A stretch of DNA of 64,000 nucleotides, from NCBI RefSeq assembly GCF_025698545.1, contig NC_068571.1:37109733-37173732 (forward strand), given 5' to 3'. The position numbers and the translations under genes were made by a program. The notes under the pieces were generated by a model. That model was not told the DNA's origin. It did no database searches and saw nothing but the letters and a program-made list of their open reading frames with translations. Every line of letters begins with the position of its first letter. The first letter of the stretch is position 1. The DNA comes from Gossypium raimondii (lineage: Eukaryota > Streptophyta > Magnoliopsida > Malvales > Malvaceae). This document shows positions 1 to 15,557 of the stretch, in pieces.

Positions 1-2111
1 CCTCATCTAAAAAACCTTTAATATCTTTACAATGAAAAAATTACAAAAAATTTTAAAAATAGAAAATATAAAATTATTAAAAATTACAAAAGATGTTTAA
101 AATTTTAAAGATTATTAAAATAATTAGAAAATAGAAAAACTAAAAATTACAAAAGAGCATTATAAAATATATTAAAAACTAAATTTTTAAAAAATATTAG
201 AAATTTTAATATTTTTAAAATTTTAAAATCACATTTATTAGAACTTGAACATGAGATCGTTGTCATTTAGAAGGATACTACCTACAATAGTTGTTTTATA
301 ATTTAATTAATCAAAATTATAATTAATAGATTTTTAGGTGATAAATATAGATAAATTTCTTTTTCAAATTCCTTAAATAATGAAAAATAATTTTATATTT
401 TATGATCTGCCTTGTTAATGACTACATTTGCGGTTCCAAATCAAAGGGTTGATTTGTTCAATTTTGTAAGTCCAAAAGCTACAAAAAATTGAGAGAGGTT
501 TAATTGATTTTTTAAAATTTTGGTGAGCCTTTTATACCATTAAGCCATCTTTTTTCCATGCATAATTGAGTAGAAGATACCGTATCATCATCTATATTAT
601 ATCTATACAATATATAAATATTTTGATTGGATTAGTGTCATCCATAATTGAGTGCCAACTCAATTATTAAATTACTAAAAATCCTTATTCGACAAAGCAA
701 TGAATAATAATTTAAGGGTACTTTTGTCTTTTATATAACATTTAGAGGGAAAAAAATGCTTACAATGGATTTGAACCCAAAACACCAAACATACACTCTT
801 TCAATTTTATATTTCAACTAAAGCAATTTTAATTCATATAGCATATGTGTTGTTATTATTAGTTTCAAATATTATATTTCATTATTTATTATATGTTTAT
901 TTATAAGCGCACCCATATGATCTAAATCGTAGTTTCTACATGCATCTGCGTGTGATAGAATTTCTAGTATTAATAATATTGTTAATTGAGTTAGTGTCAC
1001 AAGTTAATTCGACATCAACTCAAGATTGATGGCAACACAATAATAAAAAAGTGTACTCATTTAGTATTCTTAATCTAATGTATTTATGTGTTTAAATTTC
1101 ATTTTACTCACAGTTTAAATTTTTTTCTTGTTTTAATATCGTATATATTTAATGTGTTATTATTAATTAGTTTCAAATAATGTGTTTCATTATTTATTAT
1201 ATGTTAATTTCAAATACACTTTTCTGTTCTAAAATACGTGGTTTCCATACGTATACGCGTGTGATAGAATTTCTAGTTATTATTTATGTGTGTGACTGAA
1301 TTGATGTCACAAGTCAACTCGACACCAACTTAGTTAAGGAAACTATGAAAATACCCTTTTATGTATACAATAAATTATGTTAATACGATGGTACTTTCGT
1401 CATTTTATATTTTTAATAAAACCGGTAAAAAATTACATATGGTAAGATTTGAATCTATACCACCAACATTTATAATTTTTTCTTTACCACTTCAACTAAA
1501 GTTTTATTTCAATATTTTTATACGTTTTAGTATTATTACACAAAGTTTTTCACATGCATTGTTTATAAATATATTGAAAATATCGTTGATTGAGTTAGTG
1601 TCACAAGTGAACTCGATATCAACTCAAGAAAATGACAATACCATGATAAATATTTGGAGTGTATTTAATATTCTTAATTTGATATATTTGTCTATTTAAA
1701 ATTTTTTTCATAATTTAAACTAATTTTTATTTTAGTTTCGTACATATTGCAGATGCATTATTATTTTTAGTTTTATTACATTTTAATAATTATTTATTGT
1801 AAAATTATTTTAAAGACACACTTGTATTCTAATTACTCAATTTTCATACACATATACATGTGATAAATGTTTTAGTATTATTTTAAATATTTAATTAATT
1901 ATATATATTTTATTTCTTTTCTTACATATAACTTTGTATAAGACATGATGTAAAACTTGCTTGAAACAAATATGAAAATGACACGAATTTAAACATTATG
2001 ATAACTATTGTATCTGGTTTTTTTTTTTTTTTTTTGCTATATAGATTAGTTTTAATTATATTCTATACTAAAAAGAACATATTTCCTAATTATTTCTCTG
2101 CTTTTTTGCAG
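1..2111. repeat. AT-rich repeat DNA with a ~300 bp recurring unit
   Basis: No gene is supported here. From about 600 to 1920 a unit recurs roughly every 300 bases: a TTTCAAATA block (about 864 and 1171), a GTGATAGAATTTCTAG block (about 950 and 1259), then an imperfect palindrome built on GAGTTGGTGTC / GACACCAACTC (about 982-1024, 1294-1335, 1585-1628). The same unit reappears in the opposite orientation at 54.2-58.3 kb. Short ORFs here show no protein-like composition. The first 600 bases are simple AT-rich sequence with nothing else visible. The upstream exons of the gene ending at 2647 may lie to the left of the window. Confidence 0.6.
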
Positions 2112-2647
2112 TCATCAATCGTGCCCCAGTTGCAGGTCCACCCCAAAGCGAAGAATCTGTGTCACCAGGTAACTTGAATTTTATTTTCTTTCATTTCATT
2201 CTTACTTTAAAATTTTGTTTCACAGAAAGCTTATTTTATGTCAAAAAGATTTAAGCATGAACACGAATTGAAATCTATACTTGTTAGTCAAAATTGTCAC
2301 CAGATAAGAAATTTATATGTTAAATTAAAGCTTATGGCCAATAAGGTCTGGAATTCCGAGGTTTCAAAACATCAAATTTCACCCTAGGTCATCAATTATG
2401 ATCATAAATAAAATTTATGAGATTCATCCTTTTATTGTAATTTTTCATCCATCATGTAAACCTAGCCCTAAATATGGTTTTAATTATAATTTTTCTTTTT
2501 TTATGTTTCGAGTTTAGATTATTAAATAACTGAGCTTTTCTTCTTCTTTTTTCAGGTGGCAGCCCTTCAAATGGAAACAGAAATGGAGCAGTCATTGGCT
2601 TGGCTTTCGCTACTGCCATTTTGCACACACTTTTTGGGATTTATTAA
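2112..2647 (+). CDS. 3' end of a probable GPI-anchored protein gene (partial)
   Basis: Two exons (2112-2168 and 2556-2647) are joined in frame across a GT-AG intron with a T-rich acceptor. The joined peptide starts INRAPVAGPPQSEESVSPG, continues with a Ser/Asn/Gly-rich stretch, and ends in a hydrophobic tail (AVIGLAFATAILHTLFGIY) followed by TAA. A Pro/Ser-rich spacer, small residues and a C-terminal hydrophobic tail fit a GPI-attachment signal, as in LTPG-type lipid-transfer or arabinogalactan-like proteins. That family placement is inferred because the diagnostic domain is not visible. The earlier exons are either more than 2 kb upstream, outside the window, or lost, so it could also be a gene fragment. 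It converges on the GDSL-like gene that ends at 3056. Confidence 0.5.
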
Positions 2648-3055
2648 TTTCTTTTCTCCATTAATAATCATGTACTTCATTATTTTAACATTCAAATATT
2701 CTGCGTGTCCTATGTATGCCTTTGTTTCTCTGGTAATGGGGATAAATACAATACAATACAACAGATGAAACAAAGAAAAACAGCAAATCCGTAAGGGACA
2801 AAAAATATGGTTCTGATTGCAGCATATACATATGGAGTTCCATATTTTTAATTTTCTTTTAACTTGGACTGCTATCTACTGCCATTGGTATATGGTTGAT
2901 GTGCATGAGTTTTTCAGGAAAATTACACTTATTCTCAGCTAATTCCAGGGATATAGAACAATGGGTTTACCTAACAAAGGAACTTGAATCTATAGTGGCC
3001 TGTGAGAAATGGTGAAGATGAGTGAGGAGGGTCAAGTGGGAGGGGACACTGAAGA

Positions 3056-4545
3056 TTAAACCAGACCACGGATTGTAGTTGGACGGCAAATGTTGGAGAG
3101 GAGTTGTTGACCGGACCATGTTGACTCAGCAAGCAATGAGTTAACTTTGGGTGTTGGGTTATAGAGATCCCACCACACATTTGCTGAAACAGTGTTGCAG
3201 GCTATATCTGAAGTCACGCACCCAATCTCTGCACCATACAAACCAAGCCCACAGCATGCATTCTTTGCATCCTCAAATCCTGTTTTTTTTTTTTTTTCGT
3301 CACACATTTTAAGTAAGATTTCTGTTCATGTGATTGCAAAAATTCCTCAGGTTTGTTATGTTACTCTTCCGGACTCTTCATTTTTCTTGAAATACTCGTG
3401 TTGTTAATTCGAATATAAACAACCCCTTTTTGTATCCCTTAACAGTTTTATATAAGACAAAATGGAAGGATTCATACCGAAGAAATGTGGATAAGTTATG
3501 ATCTTCTTGACTCCTTGGTAAAGATCACAAAAGACGAGATGTGCATCAGGCAACTCTTCATTGAGCCTAACAATGCTCTTTTCTAGCAGTACATTATACC
3601 TCAAAACCACTTCATTTATCATCTCAACGCAGCCTGTTGCATCATCAATGTGCCATTGGAACAGTAAACTTGGAGCACATCCCAAAGGCAGTATCCCCAT
3701 TAATACAACTTTTCTCACATTCATATCATACAGGTTCATCACTGCATGTACCATTTGGTTAACTAAAATTTCAGCAAATTGAGGGCCATTGTATTCAGCC
3801 ATTACACCTGAGAAATTGCGGAGAAAGAGATCTATGTAGTCATCTTTGCCGAATGCGAGGTAAAAGAGGGAGGATCTGATGAAATGGCGAGAGCTTTCAT
3901 GGCCGAGTTGAAGTTCCAATAGTTGAACCGTCTCGAATACTTGCCTTAGCTGGTGGTTAAGAGACTGGTGGCTAAGGCTAGTGGGGCTAAGGATTGTTGC
4001 GTGGGCTGCACCGTAGTTCACACCGTTTAGCAAGCCATCGATGGTTCCGTTCTGGGCGTAGAATGGCTCGGCGTATGGTAAACCCATTTTCTTAGCTGCA
4101 TGCACTAGCCATGAAAATCATCAATTTCTTTTAAGTGCATTGCAATTTTCAAGAAGAGGATTCTGGAGCAAGATTGAAAGCGGAAAATGCAAATTGTAAA
4201 GAAACCAAGAACCATATGCAAATTAAACATATATTTTCCAGAAAAAAAGAAAGCAAGAAACAAAACGAACACCACAAATGCATATATGAAAGAAAATAGG
4301 GGAGAAAGAGGCAAGTGGTTACCAAGAAGATAGGGAAGAAGGATGGAATTGGAACCATTACAAGGAAGTAAGGAAAGATTTAAATGGATGATAGGGTAAA
4401 AGAGAGTGTTGGAGCCACAATCCACAGAAGAATCACCCAACACGTACATAGCAGACACATTCCGACTTGTTTTCTCAGGAACCATTGCTAGGTTGGTGAT
4501 GCCCATTGAAACAAGTGCAACCATAAACAAAGCAAATCCTTCCAT
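3056..4545 (-). CDS. GDSL/SGNH esterase-lipase-like protein with altered catalytic residues
   Basis: Three exons on the minus strand, 4545-4323, 4095-3478 and 3279-3056, join in frame with GT-AG borders to give 354 aa, normal for plant GDSL proteins. A hydrophobic N-terminus (MEGFALFMVALVSMG) looks like a secretion signal, so an apoplastic protein is likely. Family blocks visible: block I VLGDSSVDCG with the nucleophile Ser39; block II NYGAA (Gly103); block III, where the usual GxND reads GKDD, so the oxyanion Asn is Asp159; block V, where the usual DxxHP reads DLYNP, so the catalytic His is Asn321. The fold looks preserved, but two of the four SGNH residues differ, so catalysis may be lost or changed. 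The start was chosen because it opens the signal peptide and lies about 100 bases below a TATA-like box; an in-frame ATG at 4614 is nearly at the presumed transcription start. Confidence 0.85.
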
Positions 4546-4642
4546 CGTCCTTCTTTTGATCTTAGGGTTCCTGCTCCATGTCGAATTTCTTTGTTTCTTT
4601 TGCTTCTGTTTCAATGCAAAGGACTCAGGAACCGTTGTATAG

Positions 4643-4650
4643 ATTTATAG
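4643..4650 (-). promoter_or_regulatory. TATA-like box of the GDSL-like gene
   Basis: The minus strand reads CTATAAAT about 100 bases upstream of the chosen ATG at 4545. This fits a transcription start near 4615 and a leader of about 70 bases. Confidence 0.45.
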
Positions 4651-4659
4651 CGGGAAATG

Positions 4660-5185
4660 GATGCCGAATGAAGTATGAACACAAAGAGGAGAAAGCCCGG
4701 GCTTCGGTTTGGGCTTTCAACAGCTTCTTAACTAGATTTAAAACCCGATGTCCATCAATTTTTAATAATAAATTATTTTTGCAATTCTAATTTTTGTCAT
4801 TATTTAACAATATTTATTATATTTGTAATTAAGATAAATATAATAAGCTGAAAATGAATAAGTGATCATAATTTAGATTCAAGGAGCCTTCTTCTCATTT
4901 ACAACTGTAAGGGAAGACCAATTGAAATAGCAAAATATAATGTACTCCTTCAATGTCTTGAAACATTACTGCTTGGATATGATCAAAGTCTTAACATTCA
5001 TGCATCGTATCTTTTTCCTTTTCTCTTTGGGTGTATCATCATTGATTACAACTCCTTTGCCTTTTATCTTGTCACAACTTTTGGTTCAATCCAACTTTCT
5101 GATCAGCTTCTTAAACATTCTATTAAAGTTTTATCCTCTTAACTAGATAAGGTCAATTGCTCCTGCAGGCCGTTTATGGTAGTTT
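4660..5185. other. Intergenic, no gene seen
   Basis: AT-rich DNA between the GDSL-like promoter and the copia remnant. Short open frames (for example 4940-5146) have no recognisable domain and no splice context. I see no gene here. Confidence 0.4.
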
Positions 5186-5189
5186 CACC

Positions 5190-5785
5190 CTCAGTTGCAA
5201 CATGCAATGCAATAATTTTATCATCTTTATCTTTTTTGTTCTATGTCTCATCGAGATTGATCTCAAATGTTTCAATGAACTGAGTCATTAATTTTCATAT
5301 TATCACTATCATTTGCCTCCTTCATAGCAGTCATCTTGATTGCAAAAATTTCATGCAAAGATCGAAGCACTTTTCTGACCTACTTCAAATTTGGATATTC
5401 TTCGCTCAATGCAAATGCTTGATTTGTGATATTACATAGCTATGCATAGAACTCAGACAAGGTTCCAATGTATTGCATCCTCAAGGTCTCAAACATTTTG
5501 GTCAACATCCAAAGTTTGGACTTCACATTATTAATTCTTTCATGAGTTGTTTGTAATATAGTCTGAGCCTATTTAATAAATGGTAAACTTAGAGATGTGT
5601 CAAAAGTCATAGAAGCATAATTCATAAAAAAAAAAAAATTGCATTGAAGGCTTTAGAGTTTGTATTATTCAATTTTTCTTCATCATTGGTCCAAGTCACT
5701 TTAAGATTAGGAGTCTTCACACTAGTTAGATCAATTGTTGGCGATTCTCAACCAATTAGAGTCAGGCACCAAAAGCCTTCATCCT
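5190..5785 (-). pseudogene. Decayed Ty1/copia gag fragment
   Basis: Minus-strand translation gives a typical copia gag (UBN2 / Retrotran_gag_2) reading interrupted by stops. Recognisable pieces, in order, are TPNLKVTWTNDEEKLNN, INNVKSKLWMLTKMFETLRM, GTLSEFYA, LCNITNQAFALSEEYPNLK and VRKVLRSLHEIFAIKMTAM. At least four in-frame stops and a poly(A) tract near 5630 (plus strand) break the frame. No LTRs, protease, integrase or RT were seen next to it, so this is an old isolated fragment. Confidence 0.7.
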
Positions 5786-6030
5786 TGCCTTCTTAATTTG
5801 TGTCATTCAACATATGTTTCTCGAGATTGATGTTTCCTCTATCTCAATAACAAATCAATGACAAGATCTTCACTTAGTAAGTTGAGTGTCTAGATTTAGT
5901 ATCAATCATAAGTTTGTTGATTTTGCCTTCTAAATTTTTGTTCAGTTGCAATTGAACTTAATATTAATTATAAAATAGGAGATGAACACCAAAGTTTGGT
6001 TCCGTAGTTCAAAAACATCCTACATTTGTA

Positions 6031-6206
6031 TAGAGCTGGTAAATCAGGCTCGAGCAAAAAAGTCTGTCTGTACTGATCCGAGCCCATAACAATTCAAATT
6101 CGAGAAAGCTCAAGCCCGAAAAAATTTAAGCCTAAAAAAGCCTGAGCCCGAGAAAGCTTGAGTCTGTAAGAAAGCCTGACCTGAGTCGGTTCGTTTGTCA
6201 CCTCTA
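6031..6206. mobile_element. Small hAT-type MITE, 176 bp
   Basis: The ends are inverted: the left end starts TAGAGCTGGTAAA and the complement of the right end starts TAGAGGTGACAAA. The flanks are CATTTGTA (6023-6030) and CATTTGTG (6207-6214), an 8 bp target duplication with one mismatch, as expected for hAT elements. The interior is made of repeated GCCCGAG / CTCGGGC words and has no coding capacity. Confidence 0.75.
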
Positions 6207-6578
6207 CATTTGTGAGGCCTTGTTGAAAGAGTAATTTACTATGATTTAACAAGTACATGACAAAATTTAAATCCAACTCACTTATCTAGTTGCAACCTCA
6301 CTCCTATCCTCAATCAGAATCACTTTCCCCACTAATAAGCTTAGTTCTCAACTAAATAACAAGAACAATTTACTTACAACAATTTTTGTCACTAAAATAT
6401 GTTCCTCATATAAACAAGATAATTGCTCTCTTAATCTCGAGAAATTATTAGGTAGGCCTTTCCTACCTCATTAACTATAGTCTCATCTAATAATTAATAT
6501 AGTGCCATGTGGATTATTTTTACATAGCATTAAATTTTTGCTTAACTCATCCATTCCAATTCACCTTCCCCTCTTTCA

Positions 6579-7733
6579 TCATGTACTTACTGACCTTGAG
6601 TAACCTATGTTATTCATCTCATTTTCTTTTCTCCTTGAGACTGATTTTTTGTTACTCTCTCCACCCTCTATTCTTCCATTTCTGATGGCTTTTTTGATCA
6701 TTTCACCATTCATGATTATATCTGAGAAACTCTTTGAAGTACTTCCCAACATGTGCGTAATGAACGGGGCCTTCAATGTGTTGATAAAGAGCATTGTCGT
6801 CTCTTTCTCCAAGAGGGGTGGCTGAACCTGGACTGCAACCTCCCTCCACCTCTGTGCATACTGCCTAAAACTTTCGCTTGGCTTCTTTTCCATGTTTTGC
6901 AAGGTGATTCTATCAGGAACCATATCCGTCACATGACTGTATTGCCTCATGAATGCTTGTGCTAGGTCCCTCCATGAACTAATCTCGGTACGGCTCGATT
7001 GATTGTACCATTTAGACGCTGCCCCTACCAAACTGTCTTAGAAGTAGTGTACTAGCAGTTGATCATTATTGACGTAGCCGGTCATCCTTCTGCAGAACAT
7101 GGTGAGGTGAGCCTCAGGGCAACTAGTTCCATTGTATTTCTCAAATTCAGGCATCTTAAACTTGTGAGGGAGTACTAAGTCTGGAACCAAGCTCAGATCT
7201 TTCGCATCGATTCCATGGTGACTATCGGCGCTTTCCAGGGCTTTGAATTTTTCCTCCAACCATTTACACCTATCTTCCCACTGTTTTGGCAATTTTGCAT
7301 TCACCTTTCCTTCCTCAGCTGCTTCATCGAAATCCGGGACAGCAAGATTAACCGGATTATCACCAGGGTTAGGACCTGATTCGGCCAGAAGGTTCATTGG
7401 TAATGAAACATCAGTTTGAAACCTCTGTGGCCCAATAGAAATAGAGGATCTGCGCGGAGGTACCTCGGTCTGAATCTACGCATGCAGAGGCGTAAGGCCT
7501 AAAGGATAGATAGGTCTATCCTTGTCTTCTCCTTCATCATTTACCATAGGGCCTTTCCCCTTATTTATTCCTTTTAGTAATTGCGTCAGCTCAGTCATCA
7601 TGTCCTTTTGAGACTCCCCCATCCTTTCTGTCATGTCCTGTTGAATTTTTTCCAATTGCTCATTCATTTGTTTCTGTAGCTGATCTTGCATTTCTTTTTG
7701 CATTTGCTCCAATTTCTCTAATCTTTGATCCAT
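6579..7733 (-). pseudogene. Ty3/gypsy gag with two nonsense mutations
   Basis: One reading frame runs from MDQRLEKLEQMQKEMQ (7733) to about 6579. The N-terminal third is a Gln/Lys/Glu-rich coiled coil. The core is a Retrotrans_gag domain: FKMPEFEKYNGTSCPEAHL, then GAASKWYN, WRDLAQAFMRQY and FRQYAQRWREVA. The frame is cut by a stop at 7476-7478 (TAG where CAG is likely) and another at 7038-7040 (TAA where CAA is likely, in HYF-stop-DSLVGAASKW). Both look like C-to-T changes. After residue context NNIGYSRSVS the frame ends at 6579 and no protease or polymerase follows, so the element is truncated there. The matching 5' LTR is at 8851-11656. Confidence 0.85.
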
Positions 7734-7898
7734 TTCTTTCGCTTTGCGACGAGTACCGTAAGGATGTTTGGTTGATTGGTTTTCCAGATTAGCTGAAATA
7801 AATTTACTCGTTTAGACTCTTTCAATAGATTTTAATGCATGTAATGCAATGTAATGTAAATGCATGAAATGAATGCCTAAAGAGATGTTGATTCTGAT

Positions 7899-8231
7899 TC
7901 AATTACATTTAGGAAACTTTTCTAGAAAGCAAATTCCTTTACATAAAGCAGATGCATGTACGGCCTCGCCCTTATATTCCAAGAGACAATATCGATCTTT
8001 TTCTTCATCCGCATGTTTGTGATAATCTCTCCAATTTCCAATAGATGTCATTGCTAACTCCTTTTCTTGATCTTGGTCGCGATCCATCATTTGTCCATCT
8101 TCATAAGGCTCGCCAGCTTCTTTAAGGGAGTTGGGACGTCGAAGGCTCTTAGACAATCGCCTTAAATCCTCAGGCCACGAAGCAAGGTCACGAACTCTTC
8201 CATCGCTCTTCTTGTGTTTCTCGAAATACAT
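7899..8231 (-). other. Open frame between LTR and gag of the gypsy element
   Basis: A 110-residue frame starting MYFEKHKKSDGRVRDLASW lies in the leader of the minus-strand gypsy element, between primer site and gag. It is charged, with no domain I recognise. Ogre/Tat elements carry an extra ORF upstream of gag and this may be a remnant of it, but that is inference. The remaining leader (8240-8830) shows only short broken frames. Confidence 0.35.
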
Positions 8232-8830
8232 TCAGGCAGTCGTATTGTGTTTCTAATTTAGTAATTAGACTTGAATCAATATCTCTTTCCTAATATGCAA
8301 ATGCAATGCAATCACAATCAAAACACAACAAAAGGGGTTAGTACAAAACAGAAGTAAACAAGGAAAATAGAAAGTACCTAATCAGGTAACCACCAGGGAT
8401 TTGGAGTGGCTCTACCTAGGTTAAGTTCCTAAGTCCACCATATGAGGTTTGGTTCTAAAGTCAAGGTACCCGAACCAGCAGATTCCTCGATCTTCACCCA
8501 TTATAGGCTCATACAGACCGAGTTCGGTTCAGGGGAATACATTTCCCTATGGCTATACGGAGATGAAAATCTCACAAAGACATAGGTACGGATGTATCCC
8601 AAAAGTGATTCACTATCCTGCACGGTGGTGAAAACCTCACGAAGGAGTAGCTTCTCACTCCCACTTAAGAGAACAAGACTAAACAGTCTTATGCAATATG
8701 ATGCCAATGTATAAAATAGTAATTATACAAACAAATGCAAAGAGAGGATCGTAATTTTTCAAATCAAATTTTCAATTTTCGATAACAAGACAAGAAACAA
8801 CCAATTTTACGGCTTGACTCTCTAAATGCG

Positions 8831-8849
8831 TCCCCAGCGAGTCGCCAAG
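8831..8849 (-). other. Primer binding site of the gypsy element
   Basis: Two bases inside the LTR end, the minus strand reads TTGGCGACTCGCTGGGGA. This is the PBS type I associate with Tat/Ogre elements, which use a tRNA-Arg primer (family knowledge, not checked here). Its position directly after the LTR terminus fixes the LTR boundary and the element's orientation. Confidence 0.65.
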
Positions 8850-8850
8850 C

Positions 8851-11656
8851 TGTCGAAACCATTTTTTTGAAAAAACCAAAAAAATCAAAATTTAGTTATC
8901 GACTTATTAAAAATGAAAATTGGAGTCACCACCGATCTTTTATTGTGGTGTGATCGGATCACCTTGAAAATAATTTTAGGTCTGTGAATTTTGAGAAAAA
9001 CAGGTTCGGGAGTCGGTTACGCACGAGGAAGGGTTAGCACCCTCGTAACGCCCAAAATTGGTACCAAATCGATTGTTTAATGTCTTAACGTCGAAATTTT
9101 GAAAAGATTTTAAAATACGATCCTTTTATTTTGAATAAAATGAATTGGAAGATAAAGCTCATTTATTTTAAAGAAATAAATTGTTACACTCAGTAAGTTA
9201 GAGTACAACATTTCAAATTCTCAAAAGTAAGCTTATCCTTTGATTTTTAAAACCTATGCATTTTGAGAAGGATATTTGATTATTTGGGTCAAATGAGAAA
9301 ATCAAAACCCAGTAAGTTAGGGCTCGATTTCACAAAACTCCTAAATAAAAATCCTCGCCTCGAGAAAACAACATGTCATATCCAATGCATTAGGACACAA
9401 CGTGTCAGATTCCCGAGAATGAGCTCTTTATTTATGTTTTAATAAAAAGAATCTCGATTATTTAGATCCGACGAGAAGGATTGGAACCCAATACGTTAGG
9501 GCTCAATTCTTTCGAAGATCCCAAATACCGAATTTTGCTTTATCTTGAAAGTTTTTGAATGAACTAACTTTGTAATTTGCAATCTTTTGAATGAATAAAG
9601 AAATGTATAATAGTGTACAACGCACAATGATAATTAGTAGACTAAAACGTACATTAAGGAATAATGAATAATTGACGAATACTACAACAAACAAATATAA
9701 CAACAATGATCTCGATTGCATATCATGCCAATATCAACATCCACACTCAAAAATTATTAATTTAAAAGGAAGATAAAATGTAACTTATAAAATAAAATGA
9801 GAATAAATAAATTTAGGATTTAGAAATATACACAAGATTATACCAAAAGGTAATGAAGATTTGAAACGACTTGATAATAGAACTAAAACAAATAAAATGT
9901 TTAAATGAATTTTAACGGAAGAATTGTAAGAAAAAAATGAGTAAATCTTAAAATTAATATATATGCTTTGGTTTATATAAGTAAAAATCTTAATGTAAAT
10001 AATAGTATGTATACTCATAATATATAATAAAGTTAAAATAAGTAAAATTGAATAGCAAATTTAAAAGGAATAGAATACTTGTGCATAAAAAATAAGTAAA
10101 ATTTACAATTTGAAATTAATAGCGTATCATTATATATACATATGTATACTAAATTTAATTCAATATTATATATATATATATGGAAAAACATGAGATATTA
10201 TTATGAAAATTTTGAATCTAAACGTATATATTTACATATATGAAGTTAAAAATATATATATAAGTTATACTAAGATAATAGGAAATGTATATAATAAAAC
10301 ATTTGTGAAAATAAGTAAATATACATAAAAACATAAAATAATATCATATAATAAAACAAAAGGATCTATATAATAAGATTAAGGAAAAAAATTAATAATA
10401 ATAATAATGATAATGATAATAATAGTGGAAACATTAAACTAATTAAAAAGAAACAAAGAACACAAAAAAGGATTAAATTGCAACTAAAACGAAATTAATC
10501 GGGGAATAATCGTAAATAAAACAAAATAAGGGCCAATGTGCAATGCGCGAATAACATGGAGGACTAATCAGAAATATTCCCCGCCCTCTCAAAACGCAGC
10601 GTCTGAACTGGACTAAAATGAAACAAAAATAAAATGTCTGGCCAAATTTAAAAGAAATAAAAGGGTTGATCCGAATACGCTATAGTAGCAGGAGGACCAT
10701 TTGCGTAAATATCCCATTGAGACAAAAACGCGCAGATCCTTCCCCGAGTAGGGTCACTGCGCGGGTCGCACGTATCTAAACGACGTCGTTTAATACTATT
10801 ACTAAAGTGATAGTTCAAATAAATAAATAAATAAATAAACAGTTGCTGCCTATTTTTGTTTTGTGCTCTACTAGGGTTTAGCCCTAGTTTCTGCCGCCGT
10901 TCGCAACACAGGCCATTCAAGGGCCACTATGTCCTCGTCCTACTCCGATTGCGACGGAGAAAACGAAGAGCTGGCCACCAGGTAACCTCTGCACCCTTAT
11001 ATTTTTAAATATCGTCCCCGAATGATGAGCTAGAGAGTAAAGAAATGGAATCCGGGAAAGGAAAGGAAAGAAAACGTCGAAAAGCAAAAGAAAATTCCTA
11101 TTCACCTTTTGATTTTTCTGAATATTTTTCTATTTCTTGTATTCAATCTCCGTAAAAAAAAAACTTACAAATTCTTCAATGGCCTTATATAGCCAATAAT
11201 GATCAAATAAATAAAAAGAAAGAAAACTACAGAAAATCCTTTATTATTTGTTATTCTTCGTTGTTGTTTTGTCTGCTTTTGTCTGTTGCAGGTACGGAGG
11301 AGTCCCATTGGCAATACGGAGATGCACGCGAGGGCAGAGACTCGGCACGCGCGTAGGAGGGTCTCGCGTGGGGGAGGAGCGTCGTGCTGGAGGCTGCTGG
11401 AGCGACGACTGATATCTTAGAAACCCTAGGGTTTCGGTTTTGGGCTAGGGGTATTCAGGCTAGGGTTTAGGCTAGTCGGGCTTGGTGTAGTTGGGCTAGG
11501 TGTAGTTTGGGTTTACACTGGGCCTATTTGTAAATGGGTTTGGTTTGATTTTGGGTCTGATGAGTTTTTGTAATTTTGGACATTAATTTACGGAACTTTT
11601 ATATTTTTGATTTTTTCAATTGTGCTTTTGGGCCCGGGCAAATTGGGCCTATTACA
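8851..11656 (-). mobile_element. 5' LTR of a Tat/Ogre-type Ty3/gypsy element, 2.8 kb
   Basis: On the minus strand the LTR starts TGTAATAGGCCC (11656) and ends GGTTTCGACA (8851), a TG...CA pair. The PBS and gag follow in the correct order. The same termini bound the solo LTR at 16925-19911, and the same edge appears at 63861. LTRs this long with this PBS type fit the Ogre/Tat lineage. Inside are several conserved blocks: repeated CAGTAAGTTAGG-like words (about 9190-9510 plus strand) and a GC-richer region (10560-11400) that probably holds promoter and leader sequence. The 3' part of the element and its second LTR are missing. Confidence 0.8.
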
Positions 11657-11805
11657 TACATAATAAGATTATTTGTATGTATGTGCATAAAAAAAAATTC
11701 AAATTTAAGTCCAACCTATTTATTCTTTTAACATAAAGTCAAATCCTATAGGAACAAAATATTTGTATCATATAGGTTGATTATTAGAAACATGTATAGA
11801 AATGA

Positions 11806-15547
<3,742 letters not shown>

Positions 15548-15557
15548 CTATTTATAG
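15548..15557 (-). promoter_or_regulatory. TATA box of SCPL copy 1
   Basis: The minus strand reads CTATAAATAG about 60 bases above the ATG at 15487. The identical box sits at the same place above copy 3. Confidence 0.55.

Noticed and set aside
3192..3407. Open frame on the plus strand over the GDSL-like last exon
   Set aside because: Shadow of the minus-strand coding exon and intron; no domain.
6301..6578. Continuation of the gypsy element (protease or polymerase) beyond gag
   Set aside because: No recognisable pol motifs on the minus strand; the element appears truncated near 6570.
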